Source of the DNA: Protopterus annectens
Taxonomy: Eukaryota; Chordata; Ceratodontiformes; Protopteridae
Assembly: GCF_019279795.1 (NCBI RefSeq)
Contig: NC_056740.1
Coordinates: 227,566,611 to 227,630,610, forward strand
DNA length: 64,000 bases
Direction of reading: 5' to 3'
Position numbers and translations under genes: made by a program. Of this stretch, positions 21,715-34,449 are shown piece by piece (within the stretch, counting starts at the first letter, position 1; every line of letters begins with the position of its first letter). A model generated the notes under the pieces. The model was not told the DNA's origin. It made no database searches and worked only from the letters and a program-made list of their open reading frames with translations.

Positions 21715-21830
21715 TGTGTATTTATAGGGTCAGCTTCAGTTTGTTTGTCATTCTGATGAAGTTTTTATTAAAGACGAAAGCGCTAAATCTATCTACTGTG
21801 TGGATCCTGATCTGTTCTTTCCTATTTGTG
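21715..21830 (+). mobile_element. Terminal fragment of a Penelope-like element
   Basis: This short piece carries the same layout as the end of the PLE at 54.5-57.8 kb: CATTCTGATGAAG, an A-rich loop, CGAAAGCGCT, then AATCTATCTACTGTGTGGATC (compare AATTTATCTACGGTCCTGTGG). No coding part remains. It adjoins TA microsatellites on both sides. Confidence 0.65.
21748..21790 (+). ncRNA. Hammerhead-ribozyme-like motif
   Basis: The core CTGATGA (21753-21759) and GAAA (21776-21779) flank a stem II of GTTTTT/AAAGAC (six pairs, one G-U). GAAA runs into the palindrome AGCGCT, which can form a minimal stem III or a dimer stem, followed by A at the cleavage position. Stem I is short (ATT/AAT). There is one extra A between CTGATGA and stem II compared with the minimal consensus. 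Hammerhead motifs are known in PLE termini; activity here is not shown. Confidence 0.55.
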
Positions 21831-21837
21831 TGTGTGT

Positions 21838-21840
21838 ATG

Positions 21841-21903
<63 letters not shown>
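21838..21903. repeat. (TA)n microsatellite
   Basis: About 60 bases of uninterrupted TA after GTATGTATATAC. Confidence 0.95.
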
Positions 21904-21905
<2 letters not shown>

Positions 21906-21916
21906 AGTTACATGTC

Positions 21917-21993
21917 AGAAGATCGAACAGCTGAAATATCGAAGACCATATGGTAGAGACCATATGATCGATATTTCAGAAAATCGATCTTCT
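21917..21993. repeat. Long hairpin, ~36-bp arms
   Basis: The left arm AGAAGATCGAACAGCTGAAA... pairs with a right arm ending TTCAGAAAATCGATCTTCT; the loop is close to AGAG. It belongs to the variable-arm part of the foldback family. Confidence 0.85.
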
Positions 21994-22073
21994 GAAATTG
22001 TAAAAAAAAAAAAAAAAACAGATAAAAGAAGACTTTACTGCAGGGGGGCAAGCCCTCCTGCACCCCCCTACTT

Positions 22074-22165
22074 AAATATACCAACTCCGAGATCGCGCTA
22101 CAGCAGGAAATAGGAAAATTTCCCATTCCGCGCTGTATTGTCAATGTAGCGCGATCTTGGAGTTG

Positions 22166-22171
<6 letters not shown>
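22074..22171. repeat. Inverted pair of the foldback core module
   Basis: The left arm AATATACCAACTCCGAGATC continues GCGCTAC, and the right arm is its inverse with one mismatch (GTAGCGCGATCTTGGAGTTG...). Between them lies a second small palindrome around GGAAAATTTCCC. Confidence 0.9.
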
Positions 22172-22855
<684 letters not shown>

Positions 22856-22859
22856 GTAG

Positions 22860-22860
22860 A

Positions 22861-22933
<73 letters not shown>
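22860..22933. repeat. (TA)n microsatellite
   Basis: About 70 bases of TA directly outside the right foldback arm. Confidence 0.95.
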
Positions 22934-22935
<2 letters not shown>

Positions 22936-23127
22936 ATATGAACTTCAGTATAGCATTGTGGAGAAAAGAGAAGACTCCCTTGACACCATTGCCTGTTGGT
23001 ATTAAACAAAGTCCATGTCTTCAAGTTTGCTGATGATGAGTGAATCAAACAAAATGTTCAACAATTTACACTTCTAGTAGGGTGGACAATCTATCAAATA
23101 TGCTGCTTCCATGCCATATATATGTAT

Positions 23128-23130
23128 TGT

Positions 23131-23203
<73 letters not shown>

Positions 23204-23215
23204 TGTGTGTGTAAA
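23128..23215. repeat. (TG)n microsatellite
   Basis: An almost pure TG run with one ACG interruption near 23200. Confidence 0.96.
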
Positions 23216-23451
23216 TTGCAAGGAAAAAACCCAGCCAAGCTGGAGTTTTCACTGTGTGATATTTTAAGCCTCCTGTAATAGAGGCCTATGAGATATATGA
23301 AAATGATCTTTAAGGGCATCAATTAATTCATTTGAAAGTCTTTATGGTTACATTAAGGCTAATAAAGCTAAATCCCACTGTGGACATGCATGTTTCTGCC
23401 TTTCTATTGATCTTATCAGCAGAACATAAGTGGATAGTTTGCCTGTACATC

Positions 23452-24754
23452 AGAAACACAGGGTCTTTATGTTAAGTCCATAAATAACTCCATGTTGTGG
23501 TTGCTAAAGGAATTTTGTACTTCACCTATTACACCTAAACATATGGTCTGTTACCCATTAAATATTATTATTAGTTATCGTAACTTTATATTCATGCACC
23601 CTAAGTATAGGGAATGGAATTTTATTGTATTCCCTATAATTTATACTCAGGGTATGCTTATGTCATCTACTTCTGAAGGAGCTCATTTAGCTATAGATAA
23701 TAATCTAAAGTACTGGTATCAGCTGATATCTGATAATAAAGTTAAAAATCTAGATTTCTTAAAACAAGAATTTGATCTAAGAGAAACTTGCTGGTTAGAG
23801 GTTCAGATCTTTAGACAACATCTCATTGATAGAATAGATCTAATGTCTATAACAGTTAAAGAATCTATTCCAAAACTGATTGATTACTTGATAATAAATT
23901 TACAGCATAAAGTTTCTGATAAAGGTAAACTTTCATATATACATAAAATTATCAGACAAGAAACTTTTTACAATGTAGATTCATACTGGAATTATTTCAC
24001 CTCTATTAATGGGGACCCACCAACTCAACAAGATAAACAATATATATTGAATCTGCTTATAGAACTACATCTTCCATTGTCTGGAGACTTTATACATGGA
24101 AATTTTACATAGATCTTTTATACACCTTTGATGATGAATAAAATTAATAATAAAGATAATCTATGTAAGAGATGTAATGTAGAAATTAATGCTGACTGGG
24201 CTCATATGTTTTATGACTGTATGAAGTTGAAAGAATACTGGAAGTCAATTAATGAATTTTGCAGGCTCTTTTTACAGATAATTTCATTATTTCTAAGTCT
24301 CTTATATTATTCAACACACCTGTACCTCAATGTGTTAAAAGATTAAGCTTCCCTTGTTATGGTCTATCCTAGCAGTGGCTAGGAAAATAATAACTAGAAA
24401 TTGGATTTCAGATACACCTCCTTCGTTCAATGAATTTAAAAATGTTATGAATATAATGTGTCATATGGAAATAAGCACAATTAGAATGAGAACAACTAGA
24501 AAAACATCACACTTTATTGTATGGGATAATTTACAAAATTTGTTAAAAAAATTCTAATTTCAATAGCACAGTATTTTAGTTTAATTAATTGATCTGATTG
24601 TAGTGGATGTCTTTGTAAATACTTTAGTTGTTTTGTTGAATATTATAATAATACCTATTTTTAATTATTTGTATAAAATTGTTATGATATTTCTCTTATA
24701 TGTTAAAACAATAAACTTGTTTTGAAAAAAAAAAAAAGAAACACAGGGTCTTTA
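23452..24754 (+). mobile_element. 5'-truncated L1-clade LINE with perfect 18-bp TSD
   Basis: AGAAACACAGGGTCTTTA occurs at 23452-23469 and again at 24737-24754, flanking the insert exactly. The insert ends in a run of A (24725-24736), as expected of L1. Inside is the C-terminal part of ORF2 only. The intact 18-bp duplication suggests a fairly young insertion, although its frame already has a stop and a frameshift. Confidence 0.93.
23492..24557 (+). pseudogene. L1 ORF2 C-terminal region with CCHC knuckle (truncated)
   Basis: The frame has the post-RT region (WLEVQIFRQHLIDRI..., YIHKIIRQETFY), then after an in-frame TAG at 24110-24112 the knuckle CKRCNVEINADWAHMFYDC (C-x2-C-x9-H-x4-C). A frameshift near 24340 is followed by LLWSILAVARKIITRNW and PPSFNEFKN. 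These blocks align with those of the L1 at 58.1-61.9 kb (CWRCLQSCKADWIHVFHDC, LLWNILANARKCITRKW, EPSFKEF). The endonuclease and RT were lost by 5' truncation. Confidence 0.88.
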
Positions 24755-24954
24755 AACCCAGCTGATGTCCATAAACATTTAAGGTACCTGCAAAATATCC
24801 CAACTAACATACAAACCAAAGGATAAAAGATTACATAGACAAACCATTCAGAAAAAAACTGCAAGAAAAAACTAGCCAAGCTAGAGTTTTCACTGTGTGA
24901 TACCAGTTTGGTTATATATGTATAAACTGGTGTACTGAAATTTATAAAAACATC

Positions 24955-25330
24955 AAACATTGATTTTTACAAAGTTGACCAGAAACATTGACTTTGCAAA
25001 TGTCGACATGGTACTACTTATGCACCAAACAACCATCTCAAAATATGCAAACCATAAGCTAAAAAAAAAATTAAAGTAACATTGCTGTTGGAAGGGGGAA
25101 AGCTCCCCTGCATCCACATACACTCTGCTAATTGTATATACTAACTCTGAGCTCACACAATATTGGGGAAAGGACATACTCCTCTACCATGAATATTGTG
25201 CAATCTCAGACACCTGTTGACCATCTAGTCAACCAAATTTTGTCAGCTAACAGACACTGACCAACTATAGAGTCAACAATATTAAGTTGACCCATATTGA
25301 AAACATCAGTTTGACAGACTACTGCAGCCA
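24955..25330. mobile_element. Foldback-family element with TTGAC-word arms
   Basis: Arms at 24955-25015 and 25205-25325 consist of degenerate, self-complementary words of the GTTGAC/GTCAAC type. Between them is the shared core: AAGGGGGAAAGCTCCCCTGCA, then TATACTAACTCTGAGCTCAC and TTGGGGAAAGGACAT. It is the same arrangement as at 22.07-22.86 kb with a different arm word. Confidence 0.65.
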
Positions 25331-25424
25331 GGAGTGAACACTGAAAAGAGCTTTGAAAAATAAATTGATCTAGAAAAATTGAACAAGCAAGAAAACAAAA
25401 ACAAAAGGAAAAGAACATTTCAAA

Positions 25425-25620
25425 AATAGCATTGTTGAGGGAGGAACCCCCTGCACTCCCATGTGTGGGGGGTCTGGGCCTCTATAGCCCCTGCTAATTA
25501 TATACACAAATTCCAAGACTGCACTACTAGCGGGAAAAGGGCAAATTCCCAACTGCTGTATTGCTTTCTTGCAAGAAAAGCTGCCAACAAGCAGAATGCA
25601 GAAAAACAGTGCTAAACAGA
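25425..25620. mobile_element. Foldback-family core module copy
   Basis: GAGGGAGGAACCCCCTGCACT is followed by TATACACAAATTCCAAGACTG, CACTACTAGCGGGAAAAGGG and CAAATTCCC, in the same order as the other copies. The arms are short and include CTTGCAAGAAAAGCTGCCAAC. Confidence 0.6.
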
Positions 25621-25685
25621 CTTTGCTCTTACTAGCATTCACTAATAGCTATTGCACAAATTATACATGCATGCATACATGTAAA

Positions 25686-25862
<177 letters not shown>

Positions 25863-26075
25863 ATATAGGCTCAGGGAGCCCTCCTGCACTCTTCACTCAC
25901 ACCACCCTACTGGGAATACATATACTAACCTCAAGGTCAAAATACACAGTAAAAGTCTGTCTCAACTGTACTGCGATTTCCCACAAGAGCAAAGCCAGCA
26001 CTTCAAGAAGCTAATTTTCAGTCACGTATGCCAGCTTCTTTTCCTGTTTGAAATTAGCCTTCGACAACCTGTCTG
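25863..26075. mobile_element. Decayed foldback-family core module
   Basis: CAGGGAGCCCTCCTGCACTC, ATACATATACTAACCTCAAGG and CTGTACTGCGATTTCCCAC keep the module order in weakened form. Confidence 0.45.
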
Positions 26076-26079
26076 TCAA

Positions 26080-26232
<153 letters not shown>

Positions 26233-26649
26233 ATATTTATACTGAATTGTGTGGACAAGCACACACAAAAACAAGTGTTTCTGCAAGGAGGGTAAGATCC
26301 TTTTCAGCTTCCCATTCTCCTTACAGCAGATTCAATAAATCCTACATGGTAGCGCACTATTTTGTATTCAGTAAGCAGCTCTACACGGTGTGTAAAGCTG
26401 GGCAACCATGGTAAACATAAGCAGCTGAACTGTATGCTAATCAACCAATCCACGATGGAGGTGCTATTCAGCAAGCTATAAAGCAACCGTGTAGAGTCAG
26501 TGCTGGTTTTCTCAGTGAATTCCAAAACCTACTGGAATACAGCCACAGAAAAGAGTCTACACAGAAAGAATGTTAAGGGCTGCTGTTTCTCTAATTCATG
26601 TGATTGTGCAACAGGCTTAAATCTGTGCTGCTGCTGCTGTTAATAGACC

Positions 26650-28100
26650 ATGGCTAAGAAGGAGAAGAGCTTTCAGACCCCAGTTAACTTGCCAAAATCT
26701 ACATGAGACTGAAACTGCAGAGCTTTACAGGATAGCTAGAGACACCCTACATGAACTCTGCAACCTCTTTAGTCCTCATCTCAGAGCCAGGACAAACCGA
26801 GGGGAACCAATACCAATGGAGACAAAGGTATGTGTATCACTTAGAATTTAAGATACAGGAACCTCTTAGAGATCAACAGGGACATGCTGGGCATGTCACA
26901 GCCATCAGCATCCATTCCTGAATGCTAAGCTCCAACATGCCAGTGACCACATATTTTTTCTCTGTACTCCTGAGGACAGGGCCACAAATATGCAAGAGTT
27001 CTACTTTGTAGCACACTACCCTGAAGTACTGGGTGCCACATATTGTACACATAGAGAAATCAAGGCACCACCCAGGGAATAGGGAAGGGTCTACGTAAAT
27101 AGAAAGGGCTTCCACTCCATTATCTGCCAAGTCATGTGTAATGCTAAGGGAATCATCTTCTGTGTGTGCTGGCAACCCAGGCAGTTACCATGACTCAGAT
27201 ATCTGGCACACCTCCCATCTGTATCAGGTGATCAGTAGGGGTGATATCCCACAGGGTCATTTACTGGGGTATGCAGATTATGCACTGGAATTGTGGCTGA
27301 AGACACCCATCAGAAATGCACACACACCAGCTGAAGAACACCATAATAAGGCACGTGTTCAAACCAGAAATATCATAAAGCATGTGTTTGTTTTGGCTGC
27401 TGAAGTTGCTGTTCTGGTGCCTAGATACATCTGGGGGAGACCTGCAGTACAGTCCACATACATGTACTGAAATCTTCACCATCTATGCCATGCTTCAAAT
27501 AATCATCCTGAGAAAACAGCTTCAACATGATCAACAAGAGGGAGGGCCACACATCCCACCACTAATGATAAAGTCACCACGGGTCTATATTATGTCACCA
27601 AAACAGCATAAGAATGAATGCCATTTCAGCGACACATAAACCACGAAATACGAATACAGAGAAAGCCCAGGTCAGCGATTTTTTTTCCTAGGGAAAAAAA
27701 TTGCTCAGCCATCGCCGTGACATTGCCTTTTACCCCACTGTAGTGCGATCTCAGAGTTGGTATATTTAGTTGGGGGGGTGGGGCACAGCCCCCTCTTTGA
27801 AATGTTTTAAATTGTGTGCTGTGTCTTGTTGGTCTACCTATTGTTTTCCTGGGAAAAAAAAATCAGTGACCTGGGCTTTCGCTGTTTTTTGTATTTTGTG
27901 GTTTATGTGTTGCTGAAATGACATTTGTTCTTATGCCATTTTGGTGACATAATGTAGACCTGGTCACCACAGCCATATGGAGGTGAGGAGTTGGAGGGGG
28001 AACCAGTAGCTGCTGTGCATGTAGGTAGGTGTAGTCATGCTTAATATGCCCTCACATTAGCTAAGAGTCAACACATAGCACACTTACTCACCACCTAGGG
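26650..28100 (+). pseudogene. PIF/Harbinger transposase, decayed and interrupted by a MITE
   Basis: HARBI1-type blocks occur in order across several frames. At 26700-26828: AELYRIARDTLHELCNLFSP, then TNRGEPIPMETKV. At 26985-27060: MQEFYFVAHYPEVLGATYCT, then IKAPP, YVNRKGFHS and GSYHDSDIW. At 27290-27500: LWLKTPIRNAHTPAEEHHN, NIIKHVF, LDTSGGDLQYSP. The GAIDCTH Asp is Tyr and the VIER Glu is Lys, so two of three catalytic acids are lost; HDS keeps the middle Asp. The part between METKV and MQEF is mostly missing. The tail resumes after the MITE at 27971 and matches the end of the copy at 3-422 (words ending CAACACATAGCACA). A Myb/SANT gene faces it from 30.8 kb. Confidence 0.85.
27573..27970. 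mobile_element. MITE with ~100-bp terminal inverted repeats and 8-bp TSD
   Basis: GTCACCAC occurs at 27573-27580 and 27963-27970. Between them the ends are long inverted copies: GGTCTATATTATGTCACC... on the left and ...GGTGACATAATGTAGACC on the right, running inward to the CCCAGGTCAGCGATT region. The 8-bp duplication suggests a hAT-type mobiliser (inference). The middle carries the GCGATCTCAGAGTTGGTATA core seen in the foldback elements. It sits inside the Harbinger tail, so it is the younger insertion. Confidence 0.85.
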
Positions 28101-28720
28101 GACTAAAACCTTCATCCTATGCATATACATATAGTAACACTGATGCCAGGCAATACTCACAGACTTTACCTACCCATGTAATGGCTGTGTACTCCTAGCA
28201 TCAGACAGACTCCACCCTGAACTAAAACTGTAGCAACTGCTGGATTTACAAGGTAAGTGTTGAACCTGGAGTGTTAAAACAGAATTATGTAATAATACAA
28301 TTGAAAGGCATGTCCTTTTATGTTGTTACTTGATAAAGAAAGGAAGTAAAAGGTGGATGATTTGTACAGTATTGACTTTAACATGTGACAGCAGAGACTT
28401 ATGTGAATACATGTATCCTCTATCAAGTAATAGGCCTCAGGCATCAAAGATGAACACATTCTTACCTCTCAAAAGTACTGATGGTCACCAAATGTCCTTC
28501 TTAAAAATACTAATGCAAAAAACTGTTTTGATGCTCTCAACTGTCTAACTTTCTAAGAACATAATATGTCAAAAGTACAATTAGCAAACAACATCACAAA
28601 CACTGTTATACTAAGCACTAAGTCAGCTATGCACCCTGAGAATTAGTAACAAAGCTTATGTATCCCTGAAACAAAAAGATAGAAAACAAGGATAAGGCAC
28701 AGTTATCATTGCTTGGCAGG
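28101..28720. other. No gene; spacer between convergent Harbinger genes
   Basis: AT-rich, no supported frame. It separates the plus-strand transposase from the minus-strand Myb/SANT gene. Confidence 0.4.
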
Positions 28721-28724
28721 AAGC

Positions 28725-30830
28725 CTAGAATGACACAAAAGGTAAGTGAGTGCATGTGAGTAAGAAAGAGCTAGAGAAGGAGACAGACATTTGAATAAAG
28801 TAACAAATGGCCAGTAAGACAGAATGAGCTTTAAGGCCCACGGCTGAATTGTGTAACTGTTGTGTGTGGATGTGTCTGTATGGGCCGTTCAGGTGAAATT
28901 GGTGCGAGAGTGTCTGCAAGAACACATCCAAGTTCTGTGCTAACTCTACATCTTGGTATGTCAGACAGGTGTGAGCCATGCATGGTAGAAGTGCCATTTC
29001 ATCGTTGTCGTACCTGACCACAAGAACTGGCTCTGCCAGGAGTTACACTGGCACATCCATGCCCACACTCTGATGTACTGCTGTTACCTGAATGTGACTG
29101 AGGTCTGCTGGATGGGCTTCCCTCACAAGGATGCCCAGGAACCTGACCCTATGGCCTGCCATGTCTGGGTGTGGACACCTCAGCCACTGATCGAGCAGTG
29201 GAGGTAGTGCCACTAGAGGAGTGTGATCGAGCATGGCCACATTGGCTAACATCAGACGAAATGTCTGACTTATGCCAACATGGATGCCATCCTCCTCCCA
29301 GCAGATATTCCCCTCACAGACACTGCCCATTCTAGCAATTATTCATCCAACCCATGGAATCAGCAACACATTGGAGGCAGTCACACTTGTCAGCCTGTGC
29401 CACATCTACAACCCTAAGCATTTCTATGAAGGACCTATTAGAATGTGCCTGCAACTCCATGATGGCCCTAAAAATACTTTGAGTGGCATGGGAAGACACA
29501 TTTGGATCAGGTGGAAGATGGACAGCAGGCCTCCTCCAAGCACCCCTAACAACCCTCCTTTACGGCACCTTGCCAACATTTTGGCTGTGGCCAGAATCAA
29601 CAGGAACTAAAGCTGCAGTAACCACACTACCCTGATCTAGTATCTCACCCTCCACCTGTCAAATATCTGAGGGCTCACTGAAATGGGTCGGTGTAGGCCT
29701 ATTGGTTGTGTCTGATGGAATTACAGGTGATGGCTCAATGTCAACCTCAGTGTCAGATTCAATCTCTGCACCCCCCAACTGTGCCTCTGTTTGGCCACCA
29801 TCATCATCAGAGTCTGCTGATATTCTGACATCAGGCGGTAGGAGTCCCACACTTCTACTGTCAGGATCACTGTGATAAGAAGCAACAAAAACAGGAAAAA
29901 AATAATACCTACACTACTATAGTTATACTATGATATATATTAACAAACTAACACTGATGCCACTATTACAGACAGTGCAGCAATACATACAACAGTTATG
30001 ACACCAACATCACAAACTAAATATTTCTTTGAACTGCTCATGAGTCCTCACATAAAAATATGTGTCTTACCATGTGCAGATGATTGCAGACTCCCTGTGG
30101 CAGATTCTCCTAGAAGACATTAAGCAAAAGGTAAGGCCACCATCATCACAATGTGCAGTAACACAGGAGGTTAAAACTTTTTGATCTTTATATGTCCATT
30201 AAAGATACTTTTAACAAGAACTTGGATAACAGGTCCACACCAAGCCCATGTGTAATCAACCAGAATGTGCTGTTAACTGTATCAATCTACAACTATTCCC
30301 CTCCCAAAAGAAATGTGATGTTAAACAGAACTTAAGTACTGCCATCAATATTTTACTATAGAAAAATTATTTAACAACTGAGATATGTAAATCTACCTTG
30401 AAACTTTTCCTGGAACATACTTGCCCTCCCTGAAACAGCAGCACCAATGTCAAAGATATGTTGTTGTGCACTTTCCAGTAAGCTGCCTGATTCCCTGACA
30501 GTGGACAGAAGCTCTTGATTTGGTGTTAGCAGTGGGTCTGTAGCAGGCCCTCCCATAGCCATCTGTTCATGGGCCATTGCAGCTGCTCTCCTCTGGGCCT
30601 ATGAAATCATGTCAGTGACCCTATGGCGTACCTGATCATATGTCCTGCCCTGACCACCTACTGCATTCACATCAGCCACTATCTGCTGAAAAATTTGCTT
30701 TCTGCCAGACATATCCCCACATCCCCTCTCAAGGAAAAAGGCACCATGTTGCCTAAATGCTTCCACAACTTCATTCTCAGGGTCACTTAAGGGGGGGGTT
30801 GCGGGACTTGGGACACCTTGCTGCCATTGT
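28725..30830 (-). pseudogene. Harbinger Myb/SANT partner gene, decayed, several exon-like parts
   Basis: At 30800-30580 the minus strand reads PENEVVEAFRQHGAFFLE, GRKQIFQQIVADVNAVG and GRTYDQVRHRVTDMI, a Myb/SANT-like domain close to that at 11.9 kb (NRTYEQVRHHCSDLI); a stop follows, then AQRRAAAMAHEQMAMGGP to 30371. After an intron-like gap an acceptor, TTATCACAG|TGATCC near 29870, opens an acidic segment (ISADSDDDGGQTEAQLGG), and further reading gives SHATQSIFRAIMELQAHSNR, matching the position of the helical C-terminus of the 9.4-11.9 kb protein. The frames at 29330-29043 and 29021-28725 continue beyond with no motif I recognise. It converges with the transposase at 26.65-28.1 kb; together they form one dead Harbinger element. 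Confidence 0.68.
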
Positions 30831-30839
30831 CCTATGTGG

Positions 30840-33690
30840 TATAAAACAGAAAAGAAGAATAATACACAAAAGTATCACAAAAATAAAAGCTCTGCTTAGA
30901 TATAACACATAAAAGGTAGTATTTCACTATTACCCACTGGAGAAACATAAACAGTCAAGATATTCAAATGTAAAAAAGGAATTGCGTGGTTGTAACATAT
31001 TACAATCACACATAAAGCAAGGTTAGAGCCAAAACAAGAAGAGTAACAATATCAAATTTTGTTTGTGCCAACACAGAAATGCAACTTGGCTCCCTCACAC
31101 CCAAAACAACAGGCAAATGATACATTTTGCTCAAAAATCACTAGTAAAATGTTAAAAGTGCTATAAAATAAACTGTGACTGAAACACGTGTACACATTTA
31201 CCACAGAACATTCCATTTTATGTAATTGCCAGTCATGTCTACCTGTGGCTAGCAGTCCTCTGGAGGTGTGTATGGGCCATCCTAGAAGGCTAACACCCCT
31301 TGTCACTGACAATATAGGACATTTACATTTCACAAAAATAACAATAGAAGAGTGTAAATAGAAAAAGAGTTGTAACATTAGCACTTGTGATTGCAGTTAA
31401 TAAGGATGTGTATTTGAGCAAGTAAAATTCACTGACAGACATGCCTATACTATCAGTACACTTCTAAGAAATGCATACAGATAAGAACAGCATTTGCTAA
31501 TGCATATATATGTATATTTAGTAATATATTTTTCTTAATGACATTTCAGCATATCCAGTATATAGCTGAAAATGCAAGCATATCTTATCAATATCAATAG
31601 TCATCTGTGCAGATAAATCCCAAGGTAATATCTTCTTCTGTGTTATCCACATAAACAAGTCTCCTCACCTTCAGCTTCCTGAGCTACATGTTTCCATTTT
31701 TATAGTGTAAATTCAGAGCTGTGAACATGATGAAGAAGCAAATGAGATGTGAACTAATTAAAATTGCTGAATCCCAAATTATTGGCGTCGTGTTGCGGAT
31801 GTAAATGTAGTGCAGGCACTCCCTCCATGTTTGCTGCTAATGGATTAGAACTGTGAATGATTACTGCTAGGGAGAAGGAAAACACTACAATAATTCAGAC
31901 TCCCTTACCTCCAGTGGGTATGTCAGCCAGATTAGACTTATAAAGTGTAGAAATAATTGGATCAAGGTTTTAAATGTAAGTAAACAGCACACATTTCACA
32001 GTTTCTGTTCAGTAACATCCAACCTTCCCTTCATTTTTTGACAACTGCATATTATTGCCATTTAATAGCCTCACACATCTTAAGGACAGATTACCGGTCA
32101 GATAAGACAAAAATGAGCAACACAGAGAGATAAGACAGAGCTGTATTTATGCAAGCAATAGTCATAAATGGTTGTGTGATCACTCAGTGCACTACATCTG
32201 AACTTAAAACATGTGTGAGGACCCCACTATGGGCCAGTAATCAAGGAATCCTTGCCACTGACACTGGAGAGGGATGTTCACTCAGAATACAAATGGATAC
32301 ACTCAGCATTTCTAGATGCAGACCTGTCTGCATCAAGCATAATTTCCCTTAACAACACACAGGGCATACACTCAGCCTGGTGTCTGATTTCTCTATCTGT
32401 CTCCCTGCAGGTCCCCAATAAGACTCCCCACTGGCACAGCTTCTGAGTTAAGTCCTCAGCTGAGTGCCCAAGCCAAGTCCTCCAACACCCTCTCTGTAAA
32501 ACCAGTGTTTCATGTCCCTGCTCCAAGCAGCTGACACACACACTCTTTGAGATTTAATTTGTACACATACACACACACACACACACATACACACACACAT
32601 ACACACCTGGGAAAGGCTAGCACAGGTTTACTAGCTATGCCACCTTCTGTCCAGACTATAAGGTAGCTTCACTGCCACTATTCAGTTACTATAAGGCTCT
32701 TAAAAGGGTATCCAATCATACTGAGTGAAGTTAAAATTAATACAAATGGTAAGGTTGACCAAACAGCAAGGCCTTCAGGAGTGGCCAGAGTAATCACCAA
32801 ATAAATATATGCAAACACTTTTAAAGCTTAAATATTTTCTAAAAAGGACCAGCCACAATGACACAATGAAACATTTAAATATATTTAATAAAAATAATAA
32901 AAGAACAAGAAAACACTAAATATCTATTCACAGTAAACACTAGAGTTTCAGTCACAGGAAATACCAAAAATAACACAGCTGGAAAGATTCACACTGCTAC
33001 AGAAAAACATTACATAACTCTTCTCACTATACCTTCCTAACTAATCCAAAGAATTACTATCTCTGGTCACTTACTAGTGCAAGGCAAGACAAAGTGGGTG
33101 TGTGGTCCTGTTTTCAGATCCAAGACAGAATACAGAATACTGAGAGCAAGCTCCTACTAATATCTAACTATTATTTCTGGCTTATGGAATGACATCACAG
33201 ACATGTGGTCATCAGACTCTGTTTCCGGCATTTTCCCTATCAGTAGAAACTGCCAGGGTTTAACACCTACATGCTAAAATACACACTGGACCTTTAGCTA
33301 AGTTTTATTAAAGCATCTGGAAGTCATAAAACAATAAAACCATTCCACTCTTCCTACAGGAAGGAACTATTCTCTAGCACAGGCATTGTGTCTCTGGCTC
33401 CATTCAAAACTGTGGGACAAGATTTCAATGGCTTAACCCATAAAGTAATCCAACTTCAACTACCTCTCAAAGTTTGCTGCAGCTGGATTGTGACAAACCT
33501 CTTCCTTATCAGCATCCTCTGTTAAAACATATAGACCTATTTCAGTTACATTAATGCATGTGCATTTCTCTTCTCTCTAGCAGGACACACCCTTGATACA
33601 TTTCAACACAAGCAGCACTGCATACACACTTTTCAACACAAGCATCTGTACAAATCAGCCTGATATACAAATAACATATAATTCTTTATA
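30840..33690. other. No gene recognised
   Basis: Mostly AT-rich DNA. A short (AC)n run lies at 32568-32605. Frames of 60-110 codons show no known motif. The Harbinger left end and its terminal inverted repeat should lie somewhere after 30840, but I could not place them. Confidence 0.4.
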
Positions 33691-34089
33691 AAACAGCCAT
33701 ATACCCAATGCCCCACCCCTCCTGGCATGGCTGGCAGTACCTCCTTTCATTACAACATGTACATACATGTGTTATATGTTTTGTTAGTACTGTGGATGAT
33801 GTTGCAGTTGGTTGTATGCACAATGATTTCAATCCTCTGCTGCAAAGCTGTTTGTGTAGCAAAGATGGATAAGACACTCTTACTGTGTTTTGAAGTTTCA
33901 TTGGAGTGTGAGCTCAAATCCAGACCTGTGTAAAAATATTTCGTGTGCAACAACATAAATTTTGTAGTGTTATTAAATAATAGATATCTTTTATTAATTT
34001 CACCTAATTTTACTCTTTTTTTTTTTTCGTGCACAGCTTAGTGCATACAAGGGAAATGGAGACAGGCAATGAATGTCAGGTTTAGCTGT

Positions 34090-34410
34090 GCTTATCTGAC
34101 TTGCACAACACTTAGCAATCTGCAAACCTGGACTAATGGCCCACACAGGAAGCAGATATAACACCTGTAGACAGGATGGAAACAGTGTAAAGGTCAAAAA
34201 GAATACATTGATGCAGTTTTTGCTTTCCATCACATAACACCACTAAGTGACATTGTGTGGCAGTTGGCAAGCTTCCCACCATATGGAGCCATTGAACAGC
34301 CTGTAGACAGGACACAGGCAGTCAACAATTTCAAAATGGATACATTCTATTAATTCTGTTGGGTACTGCACAAACAAGCTAAGTGGCATTGCACAGCAGT
34401 TAACACACAG
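34090..34410. repeat. Diverged tandem repeat, ~138-bp unit
   Basis: CCTGTAGACAGGA at about 34162 and 34300, and TAAGTGrCATTG...CAGTT at about 34235 and 34380, give a period of about 138-145 bp. TRNA-like words (GCAATCTGCAAACCTGG on the minus strand) occur in the unit. Confidence 0.6.
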
Positions 34411-34449
34411 AGCTTAAGAATGAATAGGGAATTATAGAAATGTTATATA

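Noticed and set aside
28725..29330. Independent minus-strand protein gene
   Set aside because: Two ~95-codon frames without recognisable motif or start context; more likely the 3' part of the decayed Harbinger partner.
29272..29610. 112-codon plus-strand frame
   Set aside because: It is antisense to the minus-strand Harbinger partner reading (SHATQSIFRAIMELQ...) and has no motif of its own.
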